64,000 bases of DNA from Sweltsa coloradensis. Its lineage: Eukaryota; Arthropoda; Insecta; Plecoptera; Chloroperlidae. The notes under the pieces are model-generated. The model searched no databases, had not been told where the DNA came from, and saw only the letters and a list, made by a program, of their open reading frames with translations. The position numbers were made by a program, and so were the translations under genes. Positions 48,765 to 60,430 of this stretch are shown in pieces. The DNA lies in NCBI GenBank assembly GCA_024449915.1, contig JAMZAV010000161.1:620001-684000 (forward strand), given 5' to 3'. Position 1 is the stretch's first letter; each line of letters begins with the position of its first letter.

Positions 48765-48930
48765 AAACCGCTGAAGTTTGCTACAAATCTGGAGTTCGCA
48801 GGTTCAATACCCTCTATCAGCAATCCTGACTGATAGTCTTCCAAGGTTTTACTGAGTCATTAAGGTGAATGTTAGAATTGGGAACCATTGCCTGGTTATT
48901 GGACAAATGAGTTAACTCACTTTCTGTAAA
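48765..48930 (+). mobile_element. tRNA-derived SINE, family G, diverged copy
   Basis: B box AGGTTCAATACCC at about 48800-48812 is followed by CCTGACTGA, AAGGTTTTACTGAGTCATTA and GGNGAATG. These align with the body of the 60189-60430 copy. Confidence 0.6.
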
Positions 48931-50449
48931 ATAAACTTTACAATGAAGACTCGTTCCTTATCCTAATATCACCCTGTGTAAACTTCCTTAAAATTCTACT
49001 CAACTTTTGAACTTGAATAATTATTTGAGCGAACTTCTTAGGGGCTTACAACATAAAACTCGCACTCGGCATTTTGATTGAACCGGCTTAATAACCCAAT
49101 CTTCATTCATCAGCCCGACGGATGGTGGTTCGGCTTACTCGCCAATAATGTCTGCGGAAAGTTTTATCAATGCGTGAAGAAAAATAACGATGAAACCTCC
49201 AGATTGGGAATTTCTTCATTGAGATTCTGGGTGTAATTAATTAGGGACTTGCGTCTTTTCAGCTGAAATTGAATGAAAATACATTTCAAATGGAAGAGGG
49301 AAATGCAAAAGACGTGACGGGCTTCTTGCAAGGGTGTGAAAAATAGGGGTGGAGAATCAAAATATAGAGATCACATAATCATGCACTTAAATTTGGACAT
49401 GTCCGTATCTTTGTTCCGTACACTCTAGTGTATTATCACTCCTTTTTTCATCAGGATACTTTTAATCCTATCAGTTAACCTAAAGTTTTGCTTGATCTGT
49501 AATTTTGGTTTAAAAAAACAAATTTAACTGTAATATAGGCTGTGATTAAATATATTTTTGTAAAAAAAACAAAAAAAAATCATTTGCTTTATATAACACA
49601 GTTCATAAATTATTATCAAATCCTTTAATAGTAGATTAATAAAATTGATGATTTTGTATAAAAATTACAAGATTCGTTTTTTTTAAAAATTGTATCGTAC
49701 ATAGTTATTCTACTGTGTTGCTTAACCTAGGCGACTAGGACGCTGTTATGATGGTATTATATTTTTGTATGTATTCGCTTATAGAAACGTTTCATCATAA
49801 AATCCGCAATTACTTTTCGCTTGACATCTGTGATGTGAGACGACCGTGAAAATATTAATTTGCCCATAACTCTTGTACGCTGTTCTCGTAATAATGATGA
49901 ACAGCTTCCCTGCCTATTACCTCACGCAAATAATGAGGTTGGATCGAGTAATCCCCCTAACAATACGTTCCTCAGGCATGGTTGACTTGCGATCGCCTGT
50001 TTCGCATCCCTCCAATCCACGTCACACAATTCCAGTTGTCATCACTCGACTTGACACCAACCTCAACATGCATTAGTTAGACCCATAAAGACCGCGCCCA
50101 TTTCATACGTGAAACTCATTTCCTATTGTCAGCCGCTCGACCAGACAAGGGGATGCGATGTGATATTCAATTATGTTAATTGTTTGGACCGTTTCCTTCT
50201 TGCCGGGGCACAACAGTGGTCATGTGACAGATGGGTTTCAGCTCGGGAGAAATAAATTCCATACGTTTGTGTCGGGTTTATAGCTAAAGTGTGAGGATAG
50301 CTTTATGGTATGGAAGGGTGGACAGAGATATGCATCAAGCGAGGAGGAGAATTATTTATAAAAGCTGCCCCCCCCCTTACCCCCTTCCAACCCAAACCAT
50401 GCTTACGCCTTTCTCCTTTCCAGATATTTACCACCTATCCACACTACAC
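48931..50449. other. Gene-free DNA, partly GC-richer
   Basis: About 49860-50290 is mixed composition (for example CGCCTGTTTCGCATCCC, CAGCCGCTCGACCAGAC) with no repeat signature. It may be conserved non-coding sequence. C-runs precede 50380. Confidence 0.35.
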
Positions 50450-50481
50450 ATAGATATTAATTATTAATTATTAATATCTAT
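50450..50481. repeat. Perfect AT hairpin
   Basis: ATAGATATTAAT and its exact inverse ATTAATATCTAT around an 8-base loop. Confidence 0.9.
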
Positions 50482-51443
50482 TCATAATTTTAACAACAGC
50501 AATATTAATTACAACTTTTTTATTTTATTAATTGTGTTAATAATAATTATAACCAGTGACAGTGAGCTAGCTACCTATAGGTTAAATTATATTAATAATT
50601 ACCTATAACTAATGACAGTTTGCTATACAACTTTTTTCAGTTTTTCAAATTTTCTTTCGGCAATTTTTCGGCTGCTAGTCCGCAATAGAGCTATAAAAAA
50701 CGTCTTTAAGAGTTGAAAGAAAAAAATCAAATCTGCGTCTGCCAAATTTGATTAAAGTCAGCAGATCTAAACGGATATTAGAAAATGTAATTACCAATTA
50801 TTAAAGGTAACTTAAAACGATCTGATTAAAATTAGACAATTTTCCACAATTTGAAATATTTGGAATTTTTAGTCTGCAACAGAAAAAGATTAAAACTGAA
50901 ATCTAGTTTTTTCTCCTTATTATATTTTAATTATTATTAGCTATCACAGCAGTGTCCATAATGACGACGAAGAACAAATCGGAAATCGACGTGGACTGGA
51001 AGTCATTGACGCGCGACCAGGGGGTGGGGTGGAGGGGGGGGGCATTTACTTTGTGTACTCTCATCTCCTTTATACAGCTAAGTGAGCTCCTTCTAAAGAA
51101 GTTGTTAGTCTATGAGGCGAGCGAGATCATATCTCCCACGCTTTATTTCCCCCTCATTTCAACTCTTTCAGGGTAAAAGGGGTCAAACTTTGCGAGGGGG
51201 AAATACTGGTAAGGAAGGCTACACTTCTAGTAATTATGAAATACTCGGTTTGTTTTAGTGCTCGATTATGTTTGATGAGTTGTAGTAGTAAACACGATAC
51301 AGGTCTTATGTTTTAACGAGGAAAATACTGATGTTTCCTCTTGCAAACACCGGAAGAAGACTATCCAAAATAGAGAGCAATGATTAGAATAAATATACCA
51401 CTCTTCAGCGCTCAGCTCCCAATATACATATTTTTCTAAAATA
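50482..51443. other. Gene-free DNA with G-rich patch
   Basis: 51018-51041 reads GGGGGTGGGGTGGAGGGGGG, a G-quadruplex pattern. The 74-codon frame around it has no domain. Confidence 0.45.
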
Positions 51444-51690
51444 ATATTTTTTATGGGAAGCCTGCCCAGGGTGCAATTCATGTCCCCTGCCTAGATATGT
51501 TGCGTATGGGATATTGTGAAGGGATGTCCGAGGGCTATTATTTTAAGAGGACTCAAATCCCTTGCATTCGCATTAACGACAGAGAAAAACCTCGGTAAAA
51601 AATTTCAGTCAGTATTTCCGGTCTCGACGAGATTTGAACCCGGGACCTTCCAATCAGAGTCGCCGCTCGAACCAACAGTATCGGTCATAT
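51444..51690 (-). mobile_element. tRNA-derived SINE, family G, copy 2
   Basis: On the minus strand the B box is CGGGTTCAAATCTC (about 51630-51643). Then come ACTGACTGAAATTTTTTACC, GAGGTTTTTCTC, GTCGTTAATGCGAATGCAAG, CGGACATCCCTTCACAAT and TGAATTGCACCCTGGGCAGG. It ends CTTCCCATAAAAAATATT. It matches 60189-60430 closely throughout. Confidence 0.8.
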
Positions 51691-51770
51691 TCTTCTTTTC
51701 TGGGGGGGGATAAGCCTTCCCCTCTAAGCCCCAGGTCACTAAACACATTCTGTAGCATCATTGTTGAATG

Positions 51771-51890
51771 ACAATGTAAAGCAACGCGTATCAATCGGAG
51801 GTTGTGTTAGGGTTTTTATCTTGTGACGTGGCACACGTACAGACGGACGGCTGGAAGAACGATGCTTGTATGGGGAGCTTTGTTATTATG
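51771..51890. repeat. Dispersed repeat H, copy 2
   Basis: GACAATGTAAAG, GGTTTTTATCTTGTGACGTG, CACACGTACAGACGGACGG and GGGGAGCTTTG align with 37177-37315. As there, it lies directly beyond the head of a minus-strand SINE, though of a different family. Confidence 0.55.
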
Positions 51891-52818
51891 TTATTATATT
51901 TGTTTGCGTATATAAATAAAAATAAAAAAGATAACTTTACCTGTGGTGGGTAAGTGATGTATTTCTCTTAATATTGTGAAGATCCCAACGAACCCAGCAT
52001 ACTTGAGAGTCATTATATACACGGGAGTATTTTACTGCCCGCCTCCGCTTTTTTGCTAAGATGCAGACTTCATTATGTTCCTTGCTGCGGAATTTTTATT
52101 ATACATCTTTGTTATTTTTGTCTCTTTCTTGAATTTAAGAACTGCCATTCTTCGCTTGGTTTTATTTTGTATTTTAAGTTTTTGTGGCGAATTTCTTCAA
52201 TTAGGTAGAATTCAAAAAGACGCTTTCCTTTGCGGCCACTTTAAATTTAGCTAAATAAAGTATGTAAATTGTCAAGATTTGAATATTTGAATCATAGAAT
52301 AACATTTCGCCACACCAAGAATATGGAGGCATACTTCTATTTTTCGAATCTCTTCTTCCCGAGGTCTCTTCAAAAACTCTTAAATATGTAGAAATTGTAA
52401 AGCTAGAATCAAAGATGAAATTATTCCTTCTTTCTTTAAATTAAAATTAAAAACAGAACATATTTAATAAACAAGATTCAGTAATTTGAAAATATTATGA
52501 AATTTAATATCTTCCTTGCATGTTGTGTTGAATTTATTGTTCTTTGCAAATTATCTGTTTAACTTAATCTTATCCAATAACTAATTAAACTTAATTCAAT
52601 AGTCATAGTTATTCTGAAATTTATTGGATGAAATCATATCGATATCCAATTTTGGAATAGATATAATTTTTGGAAGAATGTAATTAAATATAATTACCAA
52701 ATGTGAGTAAATAAAACGATAAAATGCAATTTTAACAATTTGTATGTCAAACCACCTTTTGTTATTAAAAGAAAAATATATTCATTTTATCAAAATATGT
52801 TGGTTTAGATAACAAAGT
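51891..52818. other. Gene-free AT-rich DNA
   Basis: Nothing recognised. Confidence 0.5.
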
Positions 52819-52838
52819 TTTGGTGGAGGTGCCTGGTC
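52819..52838 (+). repeat. Conserved 20-bp box, copy 8
   Basis: TTTGGTGGAGGTGCCTGGTC, the only copy with a core change (CGGG to TGGG, a CpG loss). Upstream TATCAAAANATGTTG and downstream TTATGTATTTTGGCG resemble the flanks of copy 1. Confidence 0.75.
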
Positions 52839-53875
52839 ATTACGCTAATGTCATTACCAATACAAAATTATGTATTTTGGCGATATTATCATTCTTTTGC
52901 CACACGATTATTATCAGGCCCACAATTTAACTATTTTAAAATTTAAATTGAATTGTTTATGCACGAATAAAACAAAAAATTATAATTTGTGTGTTGTCGA
53001 TAGTTGAATGAAGCCCAGCCCTAGATCTTGGTACTTAGGAATTACGTTTATGAACTCCACAACTAAAAAACCTACAACTGAAATAATTACTAATGTCGTA
53101 CAAGAATGTTTATAAATCCGAAATATTCCACATTTCCTCTGTACCTCACTGCAGTGTATCTTATTCTTGTTTTTAATACCCAATTCACTACACTTCTGTT
53201 GTATCTGAGGGTAAAGTAGTTTTGCTATATTCAAAGGTAACCTGTTGAGTATCAAATAGGTATTCCAATAATCAGCGCTTGAGTTGGCCACAATGAGCTG
53301 ACTCGACGCAACTGAAATAGCTAAATTCGCTCAAAACGCTCCACTAATTCGCAAGATAGACCCCGTTTACTATTCTCCTACAGGTATTCCCGGCGGGCCC
53401 ACCCCCAAAAAATCTACCCAAACCCAAAATCGCGCAAAAATTTCCATGAGTTAAATATCACAACAAAAAAATAAAAAAATACATTACCTTAAACTTATTA
53501 GTCTCAAAAAAAGTTTTATATATTTAAAACATGGTCAGTACTTGCTAAGAATCCCCGGACTTTGAAAGTTTAATGAGGGTAAAAATTATTGATTCATCAT
53601 TACATTTTTTTTATATTTCAAATGACATTTTTGGTTATAAATTCACTTAATTTAAATAAAAAGTTTTAAAATAAAATAAATACCTATTTAAATTCCTATT
53701 TCGAATCCACCTATACTCAATTCACAGAACTGATTTAGTGGAGAACATTCAATTTTAGTGAGGTAGCCCGTTCTACGGCCTAATCACATTCCACGGTATA
53801 TATTATTTGTTTCTGGTCATTAAATCAATTGTTACACATTTTTAGATGCCATTCATTATACCTCAAGAATATTTT
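52839..53875. other. Gene-free DNA
   Basis: A 103-codon minus-strand frame at 52980-53291 has no domain I recognise. Its composition is not distinct from chance. Confidence 0.4.
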
Positions 53876-54038
53876 GCTCTTTCTCGTAAACTTAATATTT
53901 TGTGTGTAAAACGTGTAACTTTGTTTGTTACTTTTAAAACTTTGTTCTCAATTAAAGAAAACGCGTATTCAAAGTTTTAAAAGTAACAAACGAAAAATTA
54001 TATGTTTTACACAAAAAATATATATTTCACAAGAAAGA
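53876..54038. repeat. Inverted repeat, arms about 69 bp
   Basis: Left arm 53876-53944 (GCTCTTTCTCGT ... TTTTAAAACTTTG). Right arm 53970-54038 (CAAAGTTTTAAAAGTAACAA ... AAGAAAGAG). The inner 24 bases of each arm are nearly identical inverses and the outer parts are diverged. Possibly a small palindromic MITE, but no target duplication is evident. Confidence 0.75.
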
Positions 54039-57000
54039 GATGGAACAGACATTACGATCGGGATCTAGTTTCTAGGAGTCAGTGGTCAGGTGTTCATAAT
54101 ACATATTTTGTTGTTGCAATGTTTTAATTAATACACCACGTTTTCCTGATTTGTATCCTATTAAGAGTCGACTCTGGTATCACTCTGGTATGGGGTGGAT
54201 TTATGAAAGTGATTATCAAAATATATTTAATGCATTTTATTCCCGTGGTAAACAACTCGTTACACATTTTAATTGCACTGGAGTTTTGTTTTTTGGACGA
54301 CCCTACATATCACTTTTTTCACATTAACTCTCATCCTTTTCCCACTTCCCTCTCTGCCCCACTCCACATTACGTTGTCAATTCCTCGCCGTGCTCACGTT
54401 GCATTATTTGGTAGGTGCTTCTACCGTGCAATTTAAAACGTAAGCGTAGCTTTGGTTTTCTTTCTTCTCATTGAATAAAATAAACACTTTGCTTACTTAA
54501 AAAGAGTTTCTTTCAGTAAAAAGTTAAATAATTACTAACACAATACTCAGAAGTTTATAATATCGCTGCTGTCACAATTTTAAGTTGTATTTACTTTAGA
54601 AAATGAAGAACCGTTGTAATTAAAAGTTTCATGATGTAAGTATGCTATATTTTTCAATAAAACCCTGAAGCTTAATTTTAAGTTGATATTTTTGATAGAA
54701 TAAAGTGTAAATGGAGAAAATCTCTTAGAAACATTTATTAATATTCATTTGAATTAAAACTTAAATGAACTTGCTTTTACGCGAATTATGTAAAAAGAGT
54801 CGTTATTGCCACATGTAAAGTTTCCGTTCGTCTTTGTATAAAGGAGGTGAAGTTCTTAGAAATCTTTCTCGTAGATATCTAGGTCACATCTATTACTTTG
54901 ATAAGAAGACAGGTACCTTAGGGAACATGTATCATAGTTGGCGGCAACAAGAAATAATATACTAATGAGATATGAGAATATGTTACAAACTTAAAACAAT
55001 ACTGACTAAAGAAATAAACTTGTACACTAGATGGGATCTACTTAAAGAAAGCAACGAAGAAACACTTAATTAAAAAATATAAATGGAATATTTAATTAAA
55101 TTAGCAAAATTAAAATGCTTGCACAATCTTGAATTGCTATAAAAAAAAACTTGACTCATTTTCATGTCAATTAATTGTATCTTTAAAAAAAGTGCTGATT
55201 TCTTGCAAGTAAAACCATTTTTAAATGTCTTTTTATACCCTTGGGAAATTCATATTTTAATCATTTCATTTAAAATTTGATTGATCGAGGAAAATTTAAT
55301 TTATCTATTGGTTAATAAGTTTAGGGAATGACACAAATTTACTCCCAAAATTATGCCCAACAAATTTCACACATACCACGAGTTATTAAAAAAAATGTTG
55401 AAACAGCGTCCTTCCTTTATGAATCGGAGTTTAAAAAATCTGTGTGTATACCTATTTTCGGTGTTTCCGTGTTTATTTTTTTCCCCATTACAACTTTCTC
55501 GCCAATTCGTCCTAACATTGTGAATGTTTTTTGTTGAATCAATTTTCAATATCTTAATATACACATGAACACTTTATAATGCAAACATCTGTTCATATGT
55601 ATTTAAACAAGATTTGATATTCCACAATAACAACCTTTTTTAAATATTCGAAACTAACCCCATGCCGGCCTACTTCCAGCCATAAATGAACATACTGAAA
55701 GTACACAAGATTTATGCCAAGTACAGTATCCACCTCCGAAGGGGGGGGGGGAGAGGGTCGAGTGAAGGGGGTGTAATTCACACTCTTGGCAAGACCAGCC
55801 AGACGGGAAAGGTGTCCTCAATTCGAGACACACCAAACTTAAAACTTTGTTCGGAAAAGTTTTAAGGAGTACTTACAACTTTCAAGGGGATAGGGATACA
55901 CGCCAGGGAGCGAACTTTAGTTTTAATATAGAATGGATGCAGATTAACAATGCTGGGCGGTTGGCAAGCTTGTACTCTTCTTGGCCATTATTCTGTAGTT
56001 CAAGATGTCGGTTGCGTGTATTTACTGACCACTTACTGATCACACATAGTAATGACTATGTTTCACGCTGGTCGCATCCCGTTGGACTAGGCTATACTTT
56101 AACTTACCTAACGATCTTACTTTTTAGGGACGTTCGCAATGATTATAAATATGAATTTAAAAAAAGTGTATAACATCCTTTAAAAAGTTGGATGATGGTT
56201 GGTATAGTTGGTGGTTGTAAACTTTTGTTCATCGTATGAAAGTGATTCAAGAACTTTGCAATTTTAAAAAAAAATTTTAATCTTATTTGTTTAACTCAAA
56301 TCAAACAATAAAAAAACAGATTGTTTAGAACTGGAATGATAAAAGCATACATCTATATATAATTTACAGGACACACATGCTGTACACACATGTAATATGA
56401 ATGAAATATTGGTTAAAAGCATTTTTATTTTCGTGCTTTATGGTGAATAATGTTAATATTACAATTTAATTTGAAGGATGTGAAATTTCGTTCCAAAGTC
56501 AACCGAAATCTAAACTTTCCTTCAAACTGTTAGTTTCGTTTCCGTTCCTAGTGGGATAATATAAAAAATTCAACATTTTACTAAAAATAAGTATTTATTT
56601 CTTACTAGCATAGCGAGATATATAGAAGGCATATAAAAATAGAGAACAAGAAGGTTTATCTGTAAATTTATGGCCTAAATAGGCTCAAGTGTATTTCTTG
56701 TGCAAAGGGTGGACAATTATAGCTATCGAAGCAATGTAAATCCGGGCTGTATTTTGTTTTGATTACCAATACATTAGCACAAACACCGATAGCGTATCTC
56801 TACACATTAGTTCCATAGTAATACATAAATCCACTGTTGTCCATAGTCCCGACAACAACTCGAACCCCCAGCTTCGGTTTACTATACACATTTGTTTTGT
56901 TTGTGGTTTACGTTCTGTTGATATTGAGGGGAATACGTGCTGTTGTTACATTTCGAGCTTAACTACTCAAACTAGCTGCCTAAACTTTATCATAAGATAA

Positions 57001-57834
57001 ACAATTATTATATTGGAGGATTCGCAACGACAAATAAGTTTCTGGTATAGGTAAGTTTAGATTAGTTGTTGAAACTATATATTAACTTAACTTATGTACT
57101 TGTTTATCTTCAACGAAACCATGTTACGCGAGAGTATAGTTTTATGTTAATTTTTCTTGTGTTTTCGCAAACATGATTTTAACCAAATTGATGAGTGAAG
57201 GTTTTCCCCATCACCATATTAATAGAAACTTGGATATTTCAGCGGTAAATTAGATCTCATGTTAATGTTTAGTTTTAAAAGTAACCTTGACTTTAAGTAA
57301 TAGTACAATATAAAGATTAGTTTTAGCTCTGTATTATCGCTGTGTTTTAAACGGAGTCGAAATGTTAAAAATATTTTATATTTGTGTATATAATGCTTAA
57401 CTCATTAACTTTTTTGTTCAACAATAATGGTTAAATGTTGTAAATCATTTAGATGCAGCAGAATAAACTAACAAACTTAATTTAACTAAGTGTATTGTGT
57501 ATTTGAAAATAAATAAATTTAAATTGTAATTGTAATAGTTATTGTTTTTAATGTGGCACAGACATTCGTGAACTCATTTGTTTATGTTTCAATTAATTCA
57601 TTGTGTAGCTCTGCAAGGAGGGTAGGGAATTTGCACAACATTATTTTATGGTGCTACTGGGTTAAGACCACCTTCCTTTACACAAAAATATCTTATTTTC
57701 TTGATTTTGATATTTTCATTTATAAAATAAGGGTGAAAGTTTCATACATATCATTTTGGCGGGACAAAACGGGTCATACGTCACCAGCCTTCATGATGCC
57801 AATCAACCAATCACGTCACAACTTATCCACTAGC
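54039..57834. other. Gene-free DNA
   Basis: Frames at 55328-55564, 55593-55836 and 55847-56173 overlap on both strands without domains. A G run at 55741-55750 and an AG|GTAAGT word at about 57049-57056 are noted. Nothing else recognised. Confidence 0.45.
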
Positions 57835-57954
57835 CAATCACGTCGGGGCCTGCAGGGTTGGTTTGGTCGCTTTGATTTAAAGTCCCCCACTGAAAATCAG
57901 TTATATAACTGAGTGGGCAGACTCTAAATAAAATTTATTATTATTATTTATTAT
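57835..57954 (+). mobile_element. SINE family E, 3' half
   Basis: CACGTCGGGGCCTGCAGGGT, CCCCCACTGAAAATCAGTTA and GAGTGGGCAGACTCTAAATA, then TTATTATTATT. It matches the tail of 36752-37150. No tRNA head is found upstream, so it is 5' truncated, as poorly extended retroposons are. Confidence 0.65.
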
Positions 57955-58739
57955 CTGTGGAAGCATATCTTGACATCTAGTTTGTTCTAATATGATAAAT
58001 ATTTTATTTTATACATTTAGTAATATCACAACGTAAGCTTTAACTGCATTTTATTTTTAATTTTAATTGATAATAAGTAAAATCGCAATGTTGATTATAA
58101 AACTTGGAAAATGACATCAACTTCTGTTTATTGTTGCCCATTGTTGTAAGAACCAAAGACTTTGGTAAAAGGAGGGAATTTGTTGTTTATCTAGACGGCC
58201 GTGTTCGTCATGAAGGCCGGTGACGTAGGCAGCCGTTTCAAAATAAATGTGCGGGAAATTTAAAAGGTCAAACTTTGACCCTCAACAGATATTGAACGAT
58301 TAACTTTAAAAACCTGAAATTAACGTTTTTATCATTTTTAGACGAATATCTATATATTGCACATACTTTTACCGATATCTGGAACTTATGCAAATTCCCT
58401 ATTCTTTATAATATGCTCGTGCATTTGTCTTCCACAACCAATCATTAAACGCACACGTTATTGTGATCTCTATGTTTTGGGAAGGCTAACAATGTTGATT
58501 ATGTCTCGAGCTTTCTGAAAGTGGATACGAACTTTTAATTTTATTACGTCTCCTATGGCTCGCTCAATAAACCGATCAACATTTTATTACCAACCGCTAA
58601 TAAACAACGATTTGAAAGCTTTTGAGATATATTTTCAACTTGGATTTTCTCGTATTGTCATACCATCATTTGGACACCGCGGATTTTCAAAATATCACTT
58701 CCACATCCATTCTTTCTCTATATCGTAATAATTTTATTT
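57955..58739. other. Gene-free DNA
   Basis: Nothing recognised. Confidence 0.5.
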
Positions 58740-59055
58740 GCTTCCTCTTCGCTGGGAGAACTCGCAGGTATTTTCTTTCACGCGGCTCAGCAAATGAGCC
58801 TCTCCAGCGCGAAGTGGTGGGTGGGTGGAAGAAAGAAGAGAAGGGATAGAGTAGACTGACAGGAGCAGAGTGTGGGTAGGTGACGGAGTCGGACGGGGAA
58901 CGCGGCGACGCGGCATAATGCGGCGGCTGAACGTTAAGATGCCGCGCGTGAGAAATGCCTTGGGAAATTGGAAGAGAAAGAATTTGATATCTATTGGACA
59001 AACATTGGCAACCCTACCCTGCCACCTCTACAGACGCTCTTGGACGGACCTGTAA
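58740..59055. other. GC/CpG-rich island
   Basis: GGAACGCGGCGACGCGGCAT, AATGCGGCGGC and GATGCCGCGCGTGAG stand out in AT-rich DNA. Overlapping 60-104 codon frames on both strands are a side-effect of high GC. A promoter or other regulatory island is possible. No splice or start context decides. Confidence 0.35.
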
Positions 59056-59132
59056 TAAGAGTGAGTGTTTTGATCAGACGACACTCGGCTGTTTCAAATT
59101 GAAGATAAAACCAATATCTTAGCACAAGACGT

Positions 59133-59681
59133 TATACTCTCCAAGAAAGTATCTTCTATTACGAAGTATTCTTTGAAAAAAAATACAATCTGAGAAAGTA
59201 TGCTCTCTGAGAAAAACAGGAAAAGAAACCTTCCTTAGGAATTATACTTTCCCTAAAATCTATACTCTCTAAATATGTATACTCTCTTATGATAAATACT
59301 CTCCTATAAAGTATACTTTTTGAGCAACTACAAAGTGTACTCTTTTATAAAGTTATATTGTCGGATAAAGTATAGCCTGAGAAAGTATACAATCTGAGAA
59401 AGTATACTCTTTGAGTAAGTATACAATCTGAGAAATTATACTCTCTGAGTAAGTATTCTCTCTGAGAAAAACAGGAAAAGAATACTTTCTTTAGGATTTA
59501 TACTCTCCTAAAATCTATACTCTCTTATGATAAATACTCTCCTATAAAGTATACTTTCTCAGCAATTATAAAGTGTACTCTTTTAAAGTTATACTGTCAG
59601 ATAAAGTATAACCTGAGAAAGTATACTCTGAAAAAATATACTCTCTGAGAAAGTTTACTTTCTGAAAATGTATACTCTCTT
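59133..59681. repeat. Quasi-palindromic GTATAC minisatellite with higher-order repeat
   Basis: Dozens of short units of the type CTGAGAAAGTATACTCTCT, each nearly self-complementary around GTATAC. A longer block starting CTCTGAGAAAAACAGGAAAAG is repeated at 59215 and 59459, giving a higher-order period of about 244 bp. Confidence 0.9.
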
Positions 59682-60188
59682 TAACAAGAAATAACAAAGA
59701 TTTGTTTGTTTTTGTAATTTAAGTATTGTAAACCCATTATCTTTCATATTGTTACTATTTATAAAATCAAATGTCTAGTTTCTTTCCAGTACACTGAGAT
59801 ACGTAGTTACATTTTTTTAAAACTTTAGAGCGGTTTTCAGGTGCTAAAACTCATCTGTGTTGCAATTCCCATGTTTATAGGGGCACTTCATTGGAGGAAA
59901 GATCTGTTTCAAGAATCTCGTCTCTATTTATGTCTTTCATCAACTACTCCAGATGGTAGGTGAAAACTATGTCGTGCAGTTCTGAACTTAAAAGTGTATC
60001 AATAACGTTGCCAAATATGTTATATGAAAGCTGACATAAAACAGACGAATGAGACTTTGAATCAAATTTTATCGTTTTGTTCCCGTTTTAATTCTTATTT
60101 CAATACAAATTGTGCTTAAAATGTTTATCGTGTGTTTAGTTTTTAGTTAACAAGCAACATTATTAATAATTAATTTACCAAAAGTCTT
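59682..60188. other. Spacer
   Basis: Nothing recognised. Confidence 0.4.
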
Positions 60189-60430
60189 GTCTCGAGCGTT
60201 AATCGCGCGACTCGGGAGGTCCCAGGTTCAAATCCCGTTGTGATCTTCCGTCCTGACTGAATTTTTTTACGAGGTTTTCCTCAGTCGTTAATGCGAATAC
60301 AAGGGATTAAGACCTCTTAAACAGCCGTCGGACATCCCTTCACAATGTTTTATCTGCATCATACCTAGGTAGACACCTGAATAGGGGCATGAATTGCACC
60401 CTGGGCAGGCTTCCCACAAAAAATATTGCT
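60189..60430 (+). mobile_element. tRNA-derived SINE, family G, copy 3
   Basis: Head CTCGAGCGTTAATCGCGCGA with B box AGGTTCAAATCCC (about 60224-60236). Body CCTGACTGAATTTTTTTACG, TTTTCCTCAGTCGTTAATGC, CGGACATCCCTTCACAAT and CATGAATTGCACCCTGGGCA. End CTTCCCACAAAAAATATT. With the 51444-51690 copy it defines a family of about 245 bp. Confidence 0.8.

Noticed and set aside
57040..57060. A second recursive splice site (TATAG|GTAAGT)
   Set aside because: The upstream pyrimidine tract is poor and the acceptor is TAG with purines before it; much weaker than the site at 29432.
57553..57912. A 119-codon plus-strand frame
   Set aside because: It starts without a clear ATG context and its C-terminal part reads through the SINE family E tail, so it is not a gene.
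58687..59001. A 104-codon minus-strand frame rich in Pro, Ser and Arg
   Set aside because: It overlaps frames on the other strand in the same GC island; long frames are expected there because stop codons are rare in GC-rich DNA.
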